NCBI GenBank assembly: GCA_019828545.1
Contig: JACVRA010000117.1
Location: forward strand, 62,001 to 126,000
DNA length: 64,000 nucleotides
Origin: Paracamarosporium sp. OC-R06-R3
Lineage: Eukaryota; Ascomycota; Dothideomycetes; Pleosporales; Didymosphaeriaceae
Reading direction: 5' to 3'
The first letter of the stretch is position 1. Every line of letters starts with the position of its first letter. Shown here piece after piece: positions 46,813 through 60,187 of the stretch. Below the pieces are notes generated by a model. It was not told the DNA's origin, did not search any database, and saw only the letters and a list, made by a program, of their open reading frames with translations. A program made the translations under genes and the position numbers.

Positions 46813-49800
46813 ATGGCAGCTCGTCTGCTCATCGCGTTCTTTTCTATGCTTCTTTTTGTTTTAGCTACCACTCGAGCCCAGAATCATGGCACCCATCAAC
46901 ATCATCATCATCCGCGAGGGTCATTGCAGAACGTAACGGGCTCAGATACTCCTGAAAATATAATGGGTACTCTCGCGTTGGACAAGAGCAGGTGCGATGC
47001 CCAAAATGAATGTGCTGATGGGTCCTGCTGCAACGGGGATACGGGTTGGTGTGGCAGAGATCCGGATCATTGCGCTGCGGGCATTTGCATGTAAGTTCGG
47101 TACGATTCTGTCACCGCAATGTGCTTTTCAGCTAATCGACTCCTCTCAGTTCCAATTGTGGGGCAAAGGCGGAGTGTGGTCGTGGTGCAGAAGTTCCAGG
47201 CGCAACCTGTCCACTCAATGTTTGCTGTGCGACAAGCGGATATTGTGGTACCACTAAACTTTTCTGCGATACAGCTGAGGGTTGCCAGAGCAATTGTGAG
47301 CAACCAAGTCCCACTGCGCAAAGTGGTGATGACGTCCGCAATTTAGTCATCGGGTATGCGAATATGTTCCACTGATAATACCTACTAACAAAAGTAGGTA
47401 CTGGGAAGGCTGGGTGTTGAGCGATAAAGGATGTAGGAAGCGGACGGTGGACGACATCCCAGTTGACTCCTTAACCCATCTCAACTTGGCTTTTGCATAC
47501 ATCGAGCCCGAGACATTTGAGATTGTTCCAATGCCTCAGATGGGCGAGCTAGCATTTTCTCAAATCAGTAACCTGAAGCAGAAAGCTCCCGGACTTAAGA
47601 TTTGGATATCTATTGGAGGGTGGACATTCTCCGACAACGATACAGACACACAGGCCGTTTGGGGTGACTTAGCCAGTACACAGACGAAACGCACAACGTT
47701 CGCCACCAATTTACGCAGGTTCTGCCAGGAATGGGGGTTCGACGGAGTAGATCTAGATTGGGAGTATCCAGGGGCTCCAGATCGCGGAGGGCACGAAAAG
47801 GACACCGATAATTTTGTCCTTCTCTTGCAGAGCATCTCCACCATATTCCAGTCTTCGGACGCTAGCCTCGGCCTTTCTTTCACTGCTCCCACGTCCTACT
47901 GGTATCTTCGATGGTTCAAGATCGGCCTAATGCATAAATGGGTTAATTGGATTAACTTGATGACATACGATCTGTAAGGCTTCCCTCCCTGGGCGCCCGT
48001 ACGTATTGCTATATGTAACTGATGCATTGGGTAGACACGGAAGTTGGGACTCGCCCGAGGATCAGATCGGCTCCTTCGTTTACGCACATACGAATCAGAC
48101 GGAGATCGAAGATGCGCTGAACCTATTCTGGAGAGCCGAGGTGCCAGCCAACAAAGTCAACCTCGGACTCGGTTTCTACGGACGCTCGTACAAACTCAAG
48201 TACCCTAACTGTGTGCGGCCTGGATGTCCATTTGAAGACGCAGGTACCGCAGGCGAATGTACAGTATGTTCTCAACTACTGCTTGAAGGCGTCGCTAACG
48301 CTTCGAAAAGGGCCAAGCCGGTATACTTTCCTACAAAGAAATTGAGGACACGATCTCAAACAACAACCTGGATGTCTACCATGACATGACCGCTAAAGTC
48401 AAGTACTTGGCTTGGGGGGACAATCAGTGGGTCAGCTATGATGACAAAGAAACGCTCGCGCAGAAAGTGGACTTCGCCAGTAAACAAGGGTTGCTGGGAC
48501 TGTTCATATGGTACGTTTTTGCATACGTCGCCTTCGATCTATTACTCCGTACCTCCTAAAGATCCATTGACAATAGACAGGGCAATTGATCTGGATGATA
48601 AAGAGCATACAGCCCTCCAGGCTGTACTTGGTGGTAAACTTGGAAGGTTTAAAGAGCAGAATGGGTACGACCCCACGAGGAACAATGGCACAGGTTGGGA
48701 CTCCATAACTGGTAATCAGGTAATGCAGCTGCATGACCGAATCAGGATAGCACTACTGACATCGATAGTGCTCATGGACGAAATGCGGCGAAGAGAATTG
48801 TGGAACAGGAACCATATCGATAGGTGCCCAACAATATTGTGGCATGAAAGACAAAAAGGCACAGAAGCAGACTCTCTGTTGTCCACTTGCAGCTGCACCA
48901 GCCGCCTGCCACTGGTCAGGCGACCAGTCGCTATATTTCTGTACCAGCGCGTGCAACAGCTCTGAGATATCCGTCGCCTCGAGCATTGATCCGTACGTGG
49001 ACGACTCACATCAGCACTGCTTTTCAGGCTTTGCACAGTACTGCTGCAAGACAAACCAAGAGGAAGATGATGTGTGTGGCTGGACGGACAAGTGTGCCGA
49101 TGTGAAGGATAAGAGCGTCTGCGGGGATCGCAACATGGTAACATGGGCACGGGACACATGCACTTATCCGGAGGGCATAGCTTTCTGCTGTGACAAAAAT
49201 ATCGATACGTCCTCCTGTGAATGGAACGAGGTGAGTCTGTCGTCGATATATGAGTGTATTCTTGCTGATCATTGACACAACACAGGGCGATACCCAAATT
49301 GGATCAGGCGCTTGCATGGGCTCCTCTGGCTGTCCCCTGGGAAAGAGCTTGTACGGAGAGGACATACATGGCGGAAATGACAAGAACGGACCCAATCATG
49401 AGTGTCAAATCGAATTCGATACGGGGGATTGGATGGGCACCTGGGAATATGCCACGCTCGCTTTCTGTTGTGACCCGAAAGCATTTGGGAGAGAGACGAT
49501 CAAACTTCCTGTGCCTCTCGAAGACCTCTTTCCTAAAGTCGGACCGGATTCGAATACTGAGAAGCTCGATATCTCCGTAGATCGAACTATGGGAGGTGCA
49601 CGGCCCGCAGGTAATGACCTGGATCCGGACCATAACTCGTTTGGCTTCTACATCATGTCTGGCCCTGAGAAAGATATTACGACATTCGACAAACGTGACG
49701 GAAGTCATTGGGAGCTGTTCGACTGCGACAATACTGTGGGCGAGGCGCGTCAGACAGTCAAAGCTGTATGCACCGACACGTCTGAGAACTCGAACTGCAA

Positions 49801-51167
49801 CATCGTCTACAAAGGCGGTGTTGCGACTACGGTGATCGAAATGCCACAGAATTGTGGACCCGGAAAATACGCTGTCGCCGTCGACCTGTCACCGTCAGTT
49901 GACCATGCTCACCTGCATGGGTGGCTTGTAAAGCGAGGACTCGAAAACGCCCCGGTGTATGACTTTACATTTGACTACGACTACACACCCATCCATAGTC
50001 GAGGCAAGTCCGACGTACTCGTACGGATCGACTACTCAGACGATCCAGGCTATTGGAGCCATATCGTCTCTGCTCATCACGACAAGAAGAAGCGAGAGCT
50101 CGAAGTAGAAACAGAGTTCGATGGTGACCACAGGGAATGGCTTGAACACACATGGCGCAAAGAGAAGCGATCTATCCTCGACAAAGAGGAGCTTCACAAG
50201 CGCTGGTGGTCGGGCAAATGGATCGAATGGTGGGATATGCAGTTGCAGGTAGACAAGGAGTACAAGGGTATTCGCCATCGCATACGCGACACTTTCAAAG
50301 TCAAGATTTTTGACCAGGACCTCAAGTGCCCGAGCTTCCCAGAATGGGTAGACGAGCTCTACTTCAGGACCTGGGCGCAGCTTGATGTCGACGTCGAGAC
50401 AGCTGCTGGGGTTACTGTTATTGTGAGTTACCCTGACTACTCCTCCCTACCACAGTCTAACGGATCTTACCTAGGGGAACCTCGGCGATCTCCAAAGCTT
50501 CGATGAGTCCAGCGCTTGGTTCCACACCGCGGGCTCCGTCGATGCATCCCTCAATTTCGAAGCCAAAGGCAAGCTAAGCTTCCACACCGGCCAAGTTGAG
50601 CTCTTCGGCGCCCACAACTTCGGCGCGTCGTTTCGCGTCCCCGGCATCGTGACCATCGGTCCTGACTTCCGCCTCCTCGCCTCCCTTGGCGGCGAAGCCT
50701 CCCTCCATATGAGCTCGTCCTACACCATCAACTTCGCGAAATGGAACTACTCCATGCGGTACCCCGTCCCCGAAGGTAAAAACGAGCAACCCGAAGAGGT
50801 CGAGAAAACAGTGCAGCCGGTAAAAGGCAGTACCGGAAAGTTCCACTACGACATGGACGCGAAGGGCTCATTGGTAGCACACGTGATCCCGAAGGTAACA
50901 TTTGGCATAGTATTCGACTCGAGCGCAATCTCCAACGCCGCACTGGATCTCGGGGTGGACGCGTACACGAGGCTGTACGCCGAGGCCGAGGTCGGGTCCG
51001 ATCAACCGTTGAAATATTGTTATGGAATGGATGGAGGCGCAACCCTCTTTGGGAACATCGAGGCTCCGAAACTGTTCCAGACGAGCTACAGTCGGTACTA
51101 TAGCTTATGGAACCGTGAGTTCGTTGTCCTGGATCGGAAGTGTAACCTCCCAGAGGACCCGCAATAG
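46813..51167 (+). CDS. GH18 chitinase, killer-toxin-like (subgroup C) with two CBM18 modules
   Basis: Nine exons (46813-47090, 47150-47353, 47398-47973, 48035-48263, 48311-48510, 48581-48719, 48769-49230, 49286-50422, 50475-51167) all join in frame to 1305 residues. A signal peptide (LLIAFFSMLLFVLATTRA) is followed by a His run and two hevein-like Cys-rich CBM18 modules at about 57-145. The GH18 barrel starts at GYWEGW near 161. It carries WISIGGW and the catalytic DGVDLDWEYP near 275-284, where the Glu is the acid/base residue, and ends near FIWAIDLDD. Further Cys-rich stretches and about 550 residues of beta-rich C-terminus follow. This layout, minus internal LysM, fits subgroup C chitinases related to the alpha/beta subunits of the Kluyveromyces killer toxin. 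Chitin hydrolysis outside the cell is expected. Confidence 0.93.
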
Positions 51168-52394
51168 TACTCATGTGTAAGTGCGAATGTTGGTCAGAGG
51201 GGTTACAGTGGTGCGTCTCGCGTGTATTGGCACTCGGTGTCCACGTTGTTTTCGTATAGAAAGGGCTGTTGATATTGACCTTTAGCACATGTCCTATAGC
51301 ATAAATCTTCACTGTAAAATACTGTTGGCTATGTGATTTCTGTCAACCATAGAACCAAGTATTCATGGCTGTTGCAAGCCGTATTGGCCCGTTATCCTGT
51401 GTGAAGAAATAGCTTGAACGGTGCTGTAAAGTCTTAGCATTCTTCATAAGAGGCGTTGGGTCCCCTCAAGGTTCAGGGTCCCCGCAAGGTTCAAGAAACC
51501 CCAAGGAATTGCCAGAAAGACTAAAGGATGCAGCTCTTTTGTAGCCGGGTGCTATTAGGAGTCATGTCTGTCTACGCTGAGCTCTTCTATCCTTAGGCAT
51601 GGGTGAGGTGCTGGTCACGTGGGCATGTTTATCTGCCCAACATTCTGATCCTGCCTGGTTTCCTGATCAGTAGCTAGCAGCTCGCAAGGGCCTAGTGCAA
51701 GTCATTTCTATCAATTTATCAGCATTAGAGTCGCGAATAAAAAGCATCTGTACATGGCTTCGTATCATTGACGAACGGAGGCACCTGCACTATTACCTCG
51801 CGCTGTGGCGATAAGGGCTGATCTCCACTCACATTGCCTCCCATGACCATCTCCTCGTACTGCCAGATCCATCGCTCCTGACACACGGCCATGCGTCGAA
51901 TGAGCAACGGCTGGATCAGCCCTCCAAGGAAACTGGTGGAGACCAAAAAGCAAACCTGGCACCCGGCTAGCCCAGCTGCATCTCGAACTCGGCAACGCCG
52001 CATGGCCTTCCCCTTCTCGCGCAAGCTCCGGGCGCGCTGTGGAGATGGACGGGCCTCGGGCGGCCCAAGCTCCATCAGAACCTGCAGGCCGCAAAAAGTT
52101 CGAGGCCTTGGCATGCGACCTTCCTCTATACGGGCCATACATAAGGTGTGGCGGCCTGCCCGTCGGTCGCGCTCCTCCCACGCCCTTTTGCGACTGTCTG
52201 CTGCTGTGCAGGATCCGTGAGCGACTTCTGGAGTTTTGCGCTCACGTTTGTCGGCGAAAAGCTCCAATCCAATCCCTTTCACTTCGTTCCCCGCGCAGAA
52301 GCATCCCCGCACTTCGACGTTCAAGAAGAGTTGGATTGCTCGTTCTCTGGGTTCCCATTATTATACGGATCTGCGATTCTGGTACAGACTTGCT
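51168..52394. other. Intergenic, nothing certain
   Basis: 1.2 kb between the chitinase stop and the transporter start. The part at 51750-52330 is open on several frames because of GC-rich composition, but no frame has a recognisable domain. It probably includes the transporter promoter. Confidence 0.4.
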
Positions 52395-53669
52395 ATGCAG
52401 TCGAACTTTCAAGAATCTTTCGGGCGGGACAAGGACGAGATCGATATGACGGCGAGCGACGCCGTCGTGCACCAGCCGAAAGGCGCGGAAGCCGCGAGCC
52501 CTGAAAACGGGCACGGCGTTGCGACGCTGGTGACTTCGCATGAAGCGAGCCCTGTGCTCGAGAGGGACGAGCAGACCAAGGGCTCGTGGATGGCGTACGT
52601 GAAGACGAAGCAGTTCTGGATTGCGATGTTGCTTGGGCAGAGTAAGTCTCCCTCCACCACGTTATGATGCCGGCGCAATACTAACATCGCCCCAGCCCTC
52701 GCCATCTGCATCACCTCGACGAACACGCTCTCCCAGCTGCTCTCCAACGAAGGAACCAGCATCCCCGCCTTCCAATCCTTCTTCAACTACGTCCTCCTCA
52801 ACCTCGTCTACACCAGCTACACCATCTACAAACTCGGCTTCAAAGGCTGGGGCAAGCTCATCCTGAAAGACGGCTGGCGCTTCTTCATCCTAGCCTTCAT
52901 CGATGTCGAAGGAAACTACTTCATCGTGCTGGCCTACCGCTACACCACGATCCTCTCCGCCCAGCTCATCAACTTCTGGGCCATCGTCGTCGTAGTCATC
53001 CTCTCGTTCCTCTTCCTCCGCGTCCGCTACCGCTGGACCCAAATCGCCGGCATCCTCCTCTGCATCGGCGGAGTCGGCGTCCTCTTCGGCTCAGACCACC
53101 TCACAGGCTTCAACCAGTACTCCGCGATCGACCCTGTAAAAGGCGACCTGTTCGCGCTCCTCGGCGCCTCGCTGTACGGCCTCTCCAACACCTTCGAGGA
53201 GTTCCTCGTCTCCGAACAACCGCTGTACGTCGTCATCGGGCAGCTCGGCTTCTGGGGCATGTTCATCAACGGCACGCAAGCGGGCATCTTCGACCGGTCC
53301 TCCTTCCGCGTCGCAACGTGGAACTCCGCGGTCGGCGGCTACCTCACGGGGTACACGCTTATCCTCGCGCTCTTCTACTCCCTCGCGCCCATCCTGTTCC
53401 GCCTTACCTCCGCCGCCTTCTTCAACATTTCTCTCCTCACCGGAAACTTCTGGGGCGTCGCTATCGGCGTGAAGGTCTTCCATTACAATATCCACTGGAT
53501 GTATCCCATTGCGTTTGTGCTTATTTTGATTGGCCAGGTTATTTATTTCTTGCGCATGGGGAGCTTGGCGGAGCAGAGGAAGCCGTGGTTGGGTGAGGAT
53601 CAGGATAAGGGTGTTAGTGGGATTGGGACGGCGAGGAGGAGGGTCGAGAGGCCGGATGCTATTGTTTAA
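52395..53669 (+). CDS. SLC35F1/F2-type membrane transporter
   Basis: Two exons (52395-52641, 52696-53669) join in frame to 406 residues. After a polar N-terminus of about 60 residues there are about ten hydrophobic spans, typical of the drug/metabolite transporter superfamily. Marks of the SLC35F1/F2 (DUF914) group are QFWIAMLLGQTLAICITSTN at the first span, DVEGNYFIVLAYRYTTILSAQLI near the middle, the GDLFALLGASLYGLSNTFEEF segment, and the GQVIYFL end of the last span. Transported substrate is unknown. The start at 52395 is the first ATG giving a sensible N-terminus. Another in-frame ATG lies 17 codons downstream, and the frame is open further upstream. Confidence 0.9.
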
Positions 53670-54275
53670 TGGATTGGGGGAGGGATGTGTGGGTTTAGAG
53701 ACTTTCGTTTGGGTTGGATGGGGTTGGGGCTGGAATAGGCTCGATGGATGGGATGAGGTTGATGATAATGATGATGAAGGAGAGATGTGTATACCCAGTT
53801 AATCTATTCATGCTTTTGCGACGTCTACTTAAATGTCCAGTGTTTGTAACAGAGGTCAGGCTGCTGCGAGTAACGTATCGTACTGAGCATTATGCACAAC
53901 CAGATGTTAGGACGTAGAGACATTGTAAGGTAACGGCGCTAGGATTATAAGTGTTACATGGCAGACAAACTAATACATACAACCATAGGATCCTGAGAAC
54001 AGTGCTTCCCGTCCGCTCAGCAGTCCTTAAGCAGGATACCGGCAGATTAGTAGTGCGGTTGGTGACAACGCGCGAATACCTGCTGTTGTATGTTTTTTTT
54101 CTTTGTTTTTGCCTCTTTTATTTGGATGGGTGGGTGACCATTCTCTCTCGTTCGGATGGTTAACAACATCAATTAGACTACTGGAAAAGTCATTACATAT
54201 TTCTGTTCATACTTTGTTTTGTGCGAACCAGGATTTCTCCATTCTTGATAAGTCTCATACGCCTATGCATATCCA
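53670..54275. other. Convergent 3' flanks
   Basis: About 600 bp between the transporter and the Trm732-like gene, which end toward each other. No gene seen. Confidence 0.5.
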
Positions 54276-57200
54276 TCACATGCCCGCCTTCTTCATCAGC
54301 CCCCCCTCAGTAGCCCTCACACGCTTCCCCAGCCCAGTCAGAAACTGCAAAACACTCTGCTCATCCAAGTCCACCTTCTTCTCCTTCTCCGTCTCCTTCT
54401 GCGCTTCCTTCACCCTCTCAAGCCCCGCCTCGACAGCCCTAACCCTCGCCCCCACCCCCCTGACAACATCCAAAACGCTGCCCCCAAGCACCCTCTCCGC
54501 CTTCCCTACCCACAACCCATTTACCTCCGCCGTTCTCCCCACCGCCACAAACCTCACTAGTAATTCCCTGATCGCACCAGCATTGTATATATCCCACCGA
54601 ACCGCTACTTCAGCCGCACACAACACCCTGACCCCCAGCGTAAACACCTCCGTCTTACTCGTCCAGCCCAGTGGGCCATCTCCTTCTTCCTCCGCGGTAC
54701 GAAGGAGGAGGGTAAGCGCTTCTTGTACCCATGCTCCAAGGCCAGCTTTGAGACTAGGAGGTGCAGAGGAAGATGGGAGAGCGCAAAGCACGCGGGCCCA
54801 GAATATCGCGTCGAGGCTGGGATCTTCGAAGAGGTTTTGTTTCTCGGTTGCGAAGAGCGTGGTGTCTTCTGTTCGTTCTTGGGCGAGTGTTGCGGAGAAG
54901 GGTGTTGTGAAGAGTGGGGTGAGGAAGGGTGTGTTTGTTAGGCGGCGGAGGGATTCTTTGATCAGGTCGGGGGAGGTGGAGAAGTGTTGTATTAGGAAGG
55001 CCACAAGTCGGTGCGCTGTTAGGATGGGGACGCAGGGCGTGAGTGCTGCGTTGTTAGTAGGACTCTGCGCGTTTAGGAGCGTGGTTGTGGCGAGGGCGGC
55101 GGCGTCGCGGATCTCGTCGTCATCGTCGTTGAGCATGTCGTAGAGGACGATGGACAGGCCGAGCAGGAGTGCGCTGGTGGGTTTAGAGACGGGAGATATG
55201 CGGAAGATGTGGTTGAGAGCGCAGATGGAGTTCACGGCTGCGAAGCGCGCGTCAAAGGGGTTGGTGTCCTGGATTGTCATGCGCAGAATCCCGATGTACC
55301 TCGCGATTCTAGGCCATAGGTTCTTTTGCTGAAGAGGGTAGGTGTGATATGTCCAGTCAAGGAAGAAGCCGAGGAGGTGCAGAGCGGTTTGTGCGTTTGA
55401 CGGCGCGCTGTAGAGGCATTGTTCTTCGAGCTTGTCGAGAGTAGACAGGAGGTCGGGTTCGCGGACGAGATCAAGAACTTCCTGAGGCATGTCGGGGTGG
55501 GAGAGACCGTCTGCAAGGACTTGTTGAGCTTTGGAGAGAACCTCTGGGTCGCTGGCGGAGATGGTAAGACGATATATGTCGTGGAGGATGAGGGAGGTTT
55601 GCATAACAGGACCCCGCGGTGTCTTGAGCTGCGTGATCTGGTGGAGGACGTCCAATCCGGCGGCACAGGTATCCGGATCCTGAAAGAAGTAAAGTTAACA
55701 CCTGGTTCAGTCTGATGAGGTCGAAGGCCGACTCACCTCTACGGCCAACACTTGAAGTGCATTTCCAATGCCTTGGAATTCTTTCGACAGGTATACATCA
55801 ATGCGTTCAGGCCGAACCATGGCGCGATCAATGAAGAATACCTCAGCCGAAGATCTCTGAAGCAGAGCATCGGCACCTTCGCTGCTCAAAGCGAAGCCGT
55901 GATCGGGACCAATTCCAATGGTAGTCGTGAGCGCCGTCCATACACTCATCGTAGAGTCGTCTGTTCCATGCTCTATGATAAACAATCCACAGACGGTCAC
56001 AAGACCTAGGAAAGCTCCTCTGACATATGAGCAGTTGGTGTTGGTGTACCAGGCAGGAGTGCAAACGCTAAGATGAAGCATGAATTCCCTTAGGAACTCT
56101 TGACCTAGAGGGTATAAGTAAGCGTTAATGTAAAGCAAGCGGCGTGGATATTATAGAAATTGAACATACCTTGGTCACTGCTCTGCAGTCCCTTTATGGC
56201 GCAATACTTGATACAAAGCAATTTCCCGTGCTTGGCATTGCTGGACTCTTCGAAATTGCCTAATAACCACTTCACGCCCGTCAGAAGCTCGCTTGGTCGG
56301 TACAGCGCAGTAATTGTCCGGGCTGCCATGTCTCGCAAATGCCAATGTGGACTTGATAAGAGCTTCGTGACTGACTGCAATATAGGCATTCGATCTTCTT
56401 CAGGAGGCATCGCCTGCCTTAGAATTTGGAGAGCTGGAAAAACTCCTTCAGCACCGTGCAGATCCATAGGCGAATTACTTTCTGGGGTATCAAGTGACTC
56501 TTTCAGCGGCCCTTCTGGGTTGAGAAGATCTTTGATGATACCAACCAAGCTTGGGTAGTTGTGGTATGAGAAGCGGGAGGTCCTCGTCATCTCACGCTCT
56601 TTCCAGTCCTGGGCCTCGTCACTACCCAGCAGTCGTTCGATGAGAGCTTTGAAAAGCATGAGACCACAGTTCCGGATAGGCCATCTATACTGTGATCAGC
56701 AGGGTGCATGCACATTAAAAACGTATTGAGCTTACATGCTAGAATTGATCGTTCGTGCAGCCAGCTCTAGACCATCTCCAATGTATGCTTCAGAAGATAC
56801 ACCAAGCTTCGAGGTCATGAAGAACTCTTTGATACAATTCAATGCATGTACCTGAGGCAACCGACTCTCCTCGATGTTAGAGCTCTCCGCCTCTACGGAC
56901 GCCTCAATGGTGAGATCTCGCATTGCTCGTGGAAAGAGCTTGCCACTTGACTGTGGTTCAGCAGCTATAATACCAGCCATAAGTGCAGGAATACCACCAG
57001 AGCGTCTGGTGATGGCGTGGGCTTGGGCTTGGATGGAGGAAAGCGTTTCCTAGAGTAAGATTAGGATAATATACCTATACAAGGGGCGATTGCTTACTTG
57101 ATACCACTTCTCAGGTAGGACTTGCAACCCTTCAACAGAATAGCAGCGCCGACAGAACGCTGCAAAGGTCTGAGCTACTGCAGAGAACGCTCCTCGATGT

Positions 57201-60187
57201 CGTAGCTCTATAAGCTGTGTGAAGCACAATCGACCAAGCTCTTCGAACCGAGTCGGATCTATTACATCACGATCCTGTCCTCCGATAGGTGCTCTCGTTG
57301 CAATTGCCCTTAGTAGCGTACTGCGGTGGTCAGCAGATGGGAAGACATTGCAATTGGGCCGCATACCTTGCCTCCTTCAGCCCACGCCATGAGTAACTGA
57401 GTATCTCTTTCGTGTCAAGACTGATTTCTTCCTCCATGTCTTCAGGAACGTGGCCTTCGGGTGCGTCAGCCGAGAGGATATTTTTGACTACATTCCATGT
57501 CGTGTTGCAATCGTCAAGGAGTTGATTATGGACTGCCTTCAACTCGCTAAAGCTTCCAGCGTCGAGTTCGTTCAGCTCGCTGTAGAAATCGTCTTGGTCT
57601 ACAATATACCTGGGATAGTCAGCTCAAGTGTTTCGCAGTGACAGAGAATCCGCACCTTATAGCAGCAAAGATTCCATGGACTGGACGCCCGTCGACCGCC
57701 TCGGAAAGGTTATCTCGGGCTACATTAAGCGTCTCCTGTAACTGGCCGTTGAGACGACGAATGATATCGATCTTGGTGACCAATGGAAGGCTGCCGCCTT
57801 GTGAAGGCTCTGAAGAAGTCGGAACACAGGAGTGATACAGTGCGTAAGCTCTTGCTAGTCCATCGGCATGATCGGCGCGTCCGGTGCGAAGCATAGTAGT
57901 TTCGGCGCGTTTTATGAAAGGTGGTAGCATTTGCAACATGGCGCCCTTCTCCTCGTCTGACATTGCTTCGAAACAAATCTGTAATATACCAACTGATGTG
58001 TCCCTGACATCGTCGAACGGATCCAGCATCATGTCAAGCAACTTTCGAGTCAGTCCGGTGTTGGCAAGAGATAACCCATGGGCCCAGTGCAGCTGACCTT
58101 GGGCACCCTTGGAAAGGAAGCGGTGAGGAACACGCGGATCAATACCAGACTTGAGTACAACCATAAGCGCTCTCAGTGCAGTTATACGTCTTTGGTAAGC
58201 AGCATCCGAGCGGATCTCGCCCTCGAGAAAGCTTATATACCATGTAATGAATTGCAATGATTCTACCAGTGTATCCTGAGCTGCTGACCGGCACTGGCTG
58301 CTATGTCGTTCCTTAGGAAACGGAAGACGCGTCTCGCTGTTTGCAAGAGCTTTCTTGGCGTTGGATTTTGCAAGTGTTGCTGTACTTCCTCGGAGGCGGT
58401 TGAAAAGCCGCTGAATGTAGCTGATGAGCTCTCGCCGAAAGTTGACATCAGGATCCGTATGTAAATGTAGCAGGTTCTTTTTAAGAGATTTTAATATACC
58501 GCCGGTAATGGTCCGAGTCACATTAGTGGAATATACACAGAGGAACAGTCCAGCGAGCCGGACTTCATTTTCCATATGTGACAGCCATCCACCAAAGATG
58601 TCGTCGGGTAGAATCATAGCATCGTGCTCAATCTCGATGGTACTGCGTAATCGATAATCTGAATATATGTGTCAACGAGTGTCATTGGCATATGACGTAA
58701 GCCGTCCCGATATTGTCCAAACAAACGTCACTTACCAACATCCTTGATGATACCTAGCTCTTTGCCAGTCTGTATGGATGCGAGAAGTATCCGAAACTCT
58801 TCGAAATCTTCCAAACCATTCCTTTCGTTGATGTGCGCGCTCAACTCTTCAGAAATGACCCCCTTTGAATCTACATGGCGAACGAAGTGTAGGTATGATA
58901 AAAAGTGAACATATTCAACAACGTTAGGAAGGAAGCAGTGGGGGAAAACATGTGTTTTAAACTCTTGAATTCGATCCGGCCATTGATGGAGACACTCGAC
59001 TACTGGCTTTATCCACACGGAAGCAGCAGACTCGTCAACACTCGATGGATGTTGGTATGATGTTCGGCGCAATTGAGCGAGAAAGTTCTTGATTAAGTGG
59101 CCAGCCGAGAGTGATGTATCGTGATGTACAATCCAGGACAAAATTGTGGTGAACAGATACTGAACGTGTACTCCATTTTCGGATAACTCTACGGTGTGGT
59201 CAAGTGTTTTTGCAGAAATCTCCACGAGCCGCGGGATCGTCGCAATGTCTTTTTGTAAGAAATGAGCAAGACCTTGCAATGCTGGCTTGACTTTAACACG
59301 ATCCTGTCTTTGACAAATTGTGTCAACAAGAGTGGTGATTGCCCTATCCTGGAGTTTGAATGCCCGTGGGTTCTGGTTGCGAAGAAGAATACTCGTGAGG
59401 GTCACCAAGACCTGCCTCACAGACTTCCCTTTTGCACTATCCGATTTTTCAAGGTAGATAGTGAAAGCCTTTGACCAGATAGAGTCGTCTAGGATGGCTT
59501 CCTGGACATACTGCAATTCCACCGCTTGACATTTTTCAAGGATGGCGCAAAGAATGTTGCATACAGCTGCTCGGTGGGACGAGTTAAGGTCGGATGAAGC
59601 CGCTGTTTCTAACAGAGGATCTATCACGGCATGCAAGTTTCTGGCATAGTTGTTAGATATTTTCCATACATCAACGCGCAAAGCTCACGGACTTCGTTTC
59701 TTACTTCACGCCAAGATCTGGTTCCTGATCTGGAAAATCGGGAAAAATCCCCACTATGTCTTTGGAGAGACTTCTGAGTGTTTGCTCCGGGATGGGTATC
59801 TCTCCAGATAAGGCTGAAACCGCCATACTGAGCGTTGGCCAACAGCAGACGCAATCGAGCGGTGTCTTGGGCACTTTCGTGCCTGACGTCTGGAAAAAGA
59901 GTGCGGGACGCTATACCACATTAGGTGCTGACTAAGTTAGGTTGACCAACATCACCTTCGTTTTGGAACATGCCATTCCATTCCGAACATGGCAAATCGA
60001 AACAGGGATCGTGACGTTCCTAGGTTCTCTCCATTCTTCCCTGAATAGCTGGATCAAGCGCGAGTTTATCTCAGCCAAGTTGTGCAAATAACAGATACTT
60101 ATCACGCCCGATATGCACTCCAGCGCCAATAAACGATACGTATCTAGTTCTAGGAATTAGTACTAAAAGCATGAGATTACTTGACAT
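54276..60187 (-). CDS. TRM732: THADA/Trm732 homologue (DUF2428), tRNA Nm32 methylation partner
   Basis: Exons 59889-59705, 59640-58736, 58658-57656, 57609-57367, 57320-57098, 57049-56736, 56684-56170, 56104-55737 and 55679-54276 join in frame. Upstream, an open stretch ending at 59956 (from about 60129, possibly spliced to an ATG at 60187) supplies the N-terminus, for about 1780 residues in total. The DUF2428 signature is clear after splicing: SWRGLKEASTLLRAI, TRRSGGIPALMAGIIA and SSIWPIRNCGLMLFKALIER. Flanking regions are all-helical armadillo/HEAT-like. In yeast Trm732 works with the methyltransferase Trm7 to 2'-O-methylate position 32 of the tRNA anticodon loop. The 5' end is uncertain. 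Confidence 0.88.

Noticed and set aside
51725..52324. 199-codon frame on - before the transporter
   Set aside because: GC-rich region open in several frames; no domain, no clear start.
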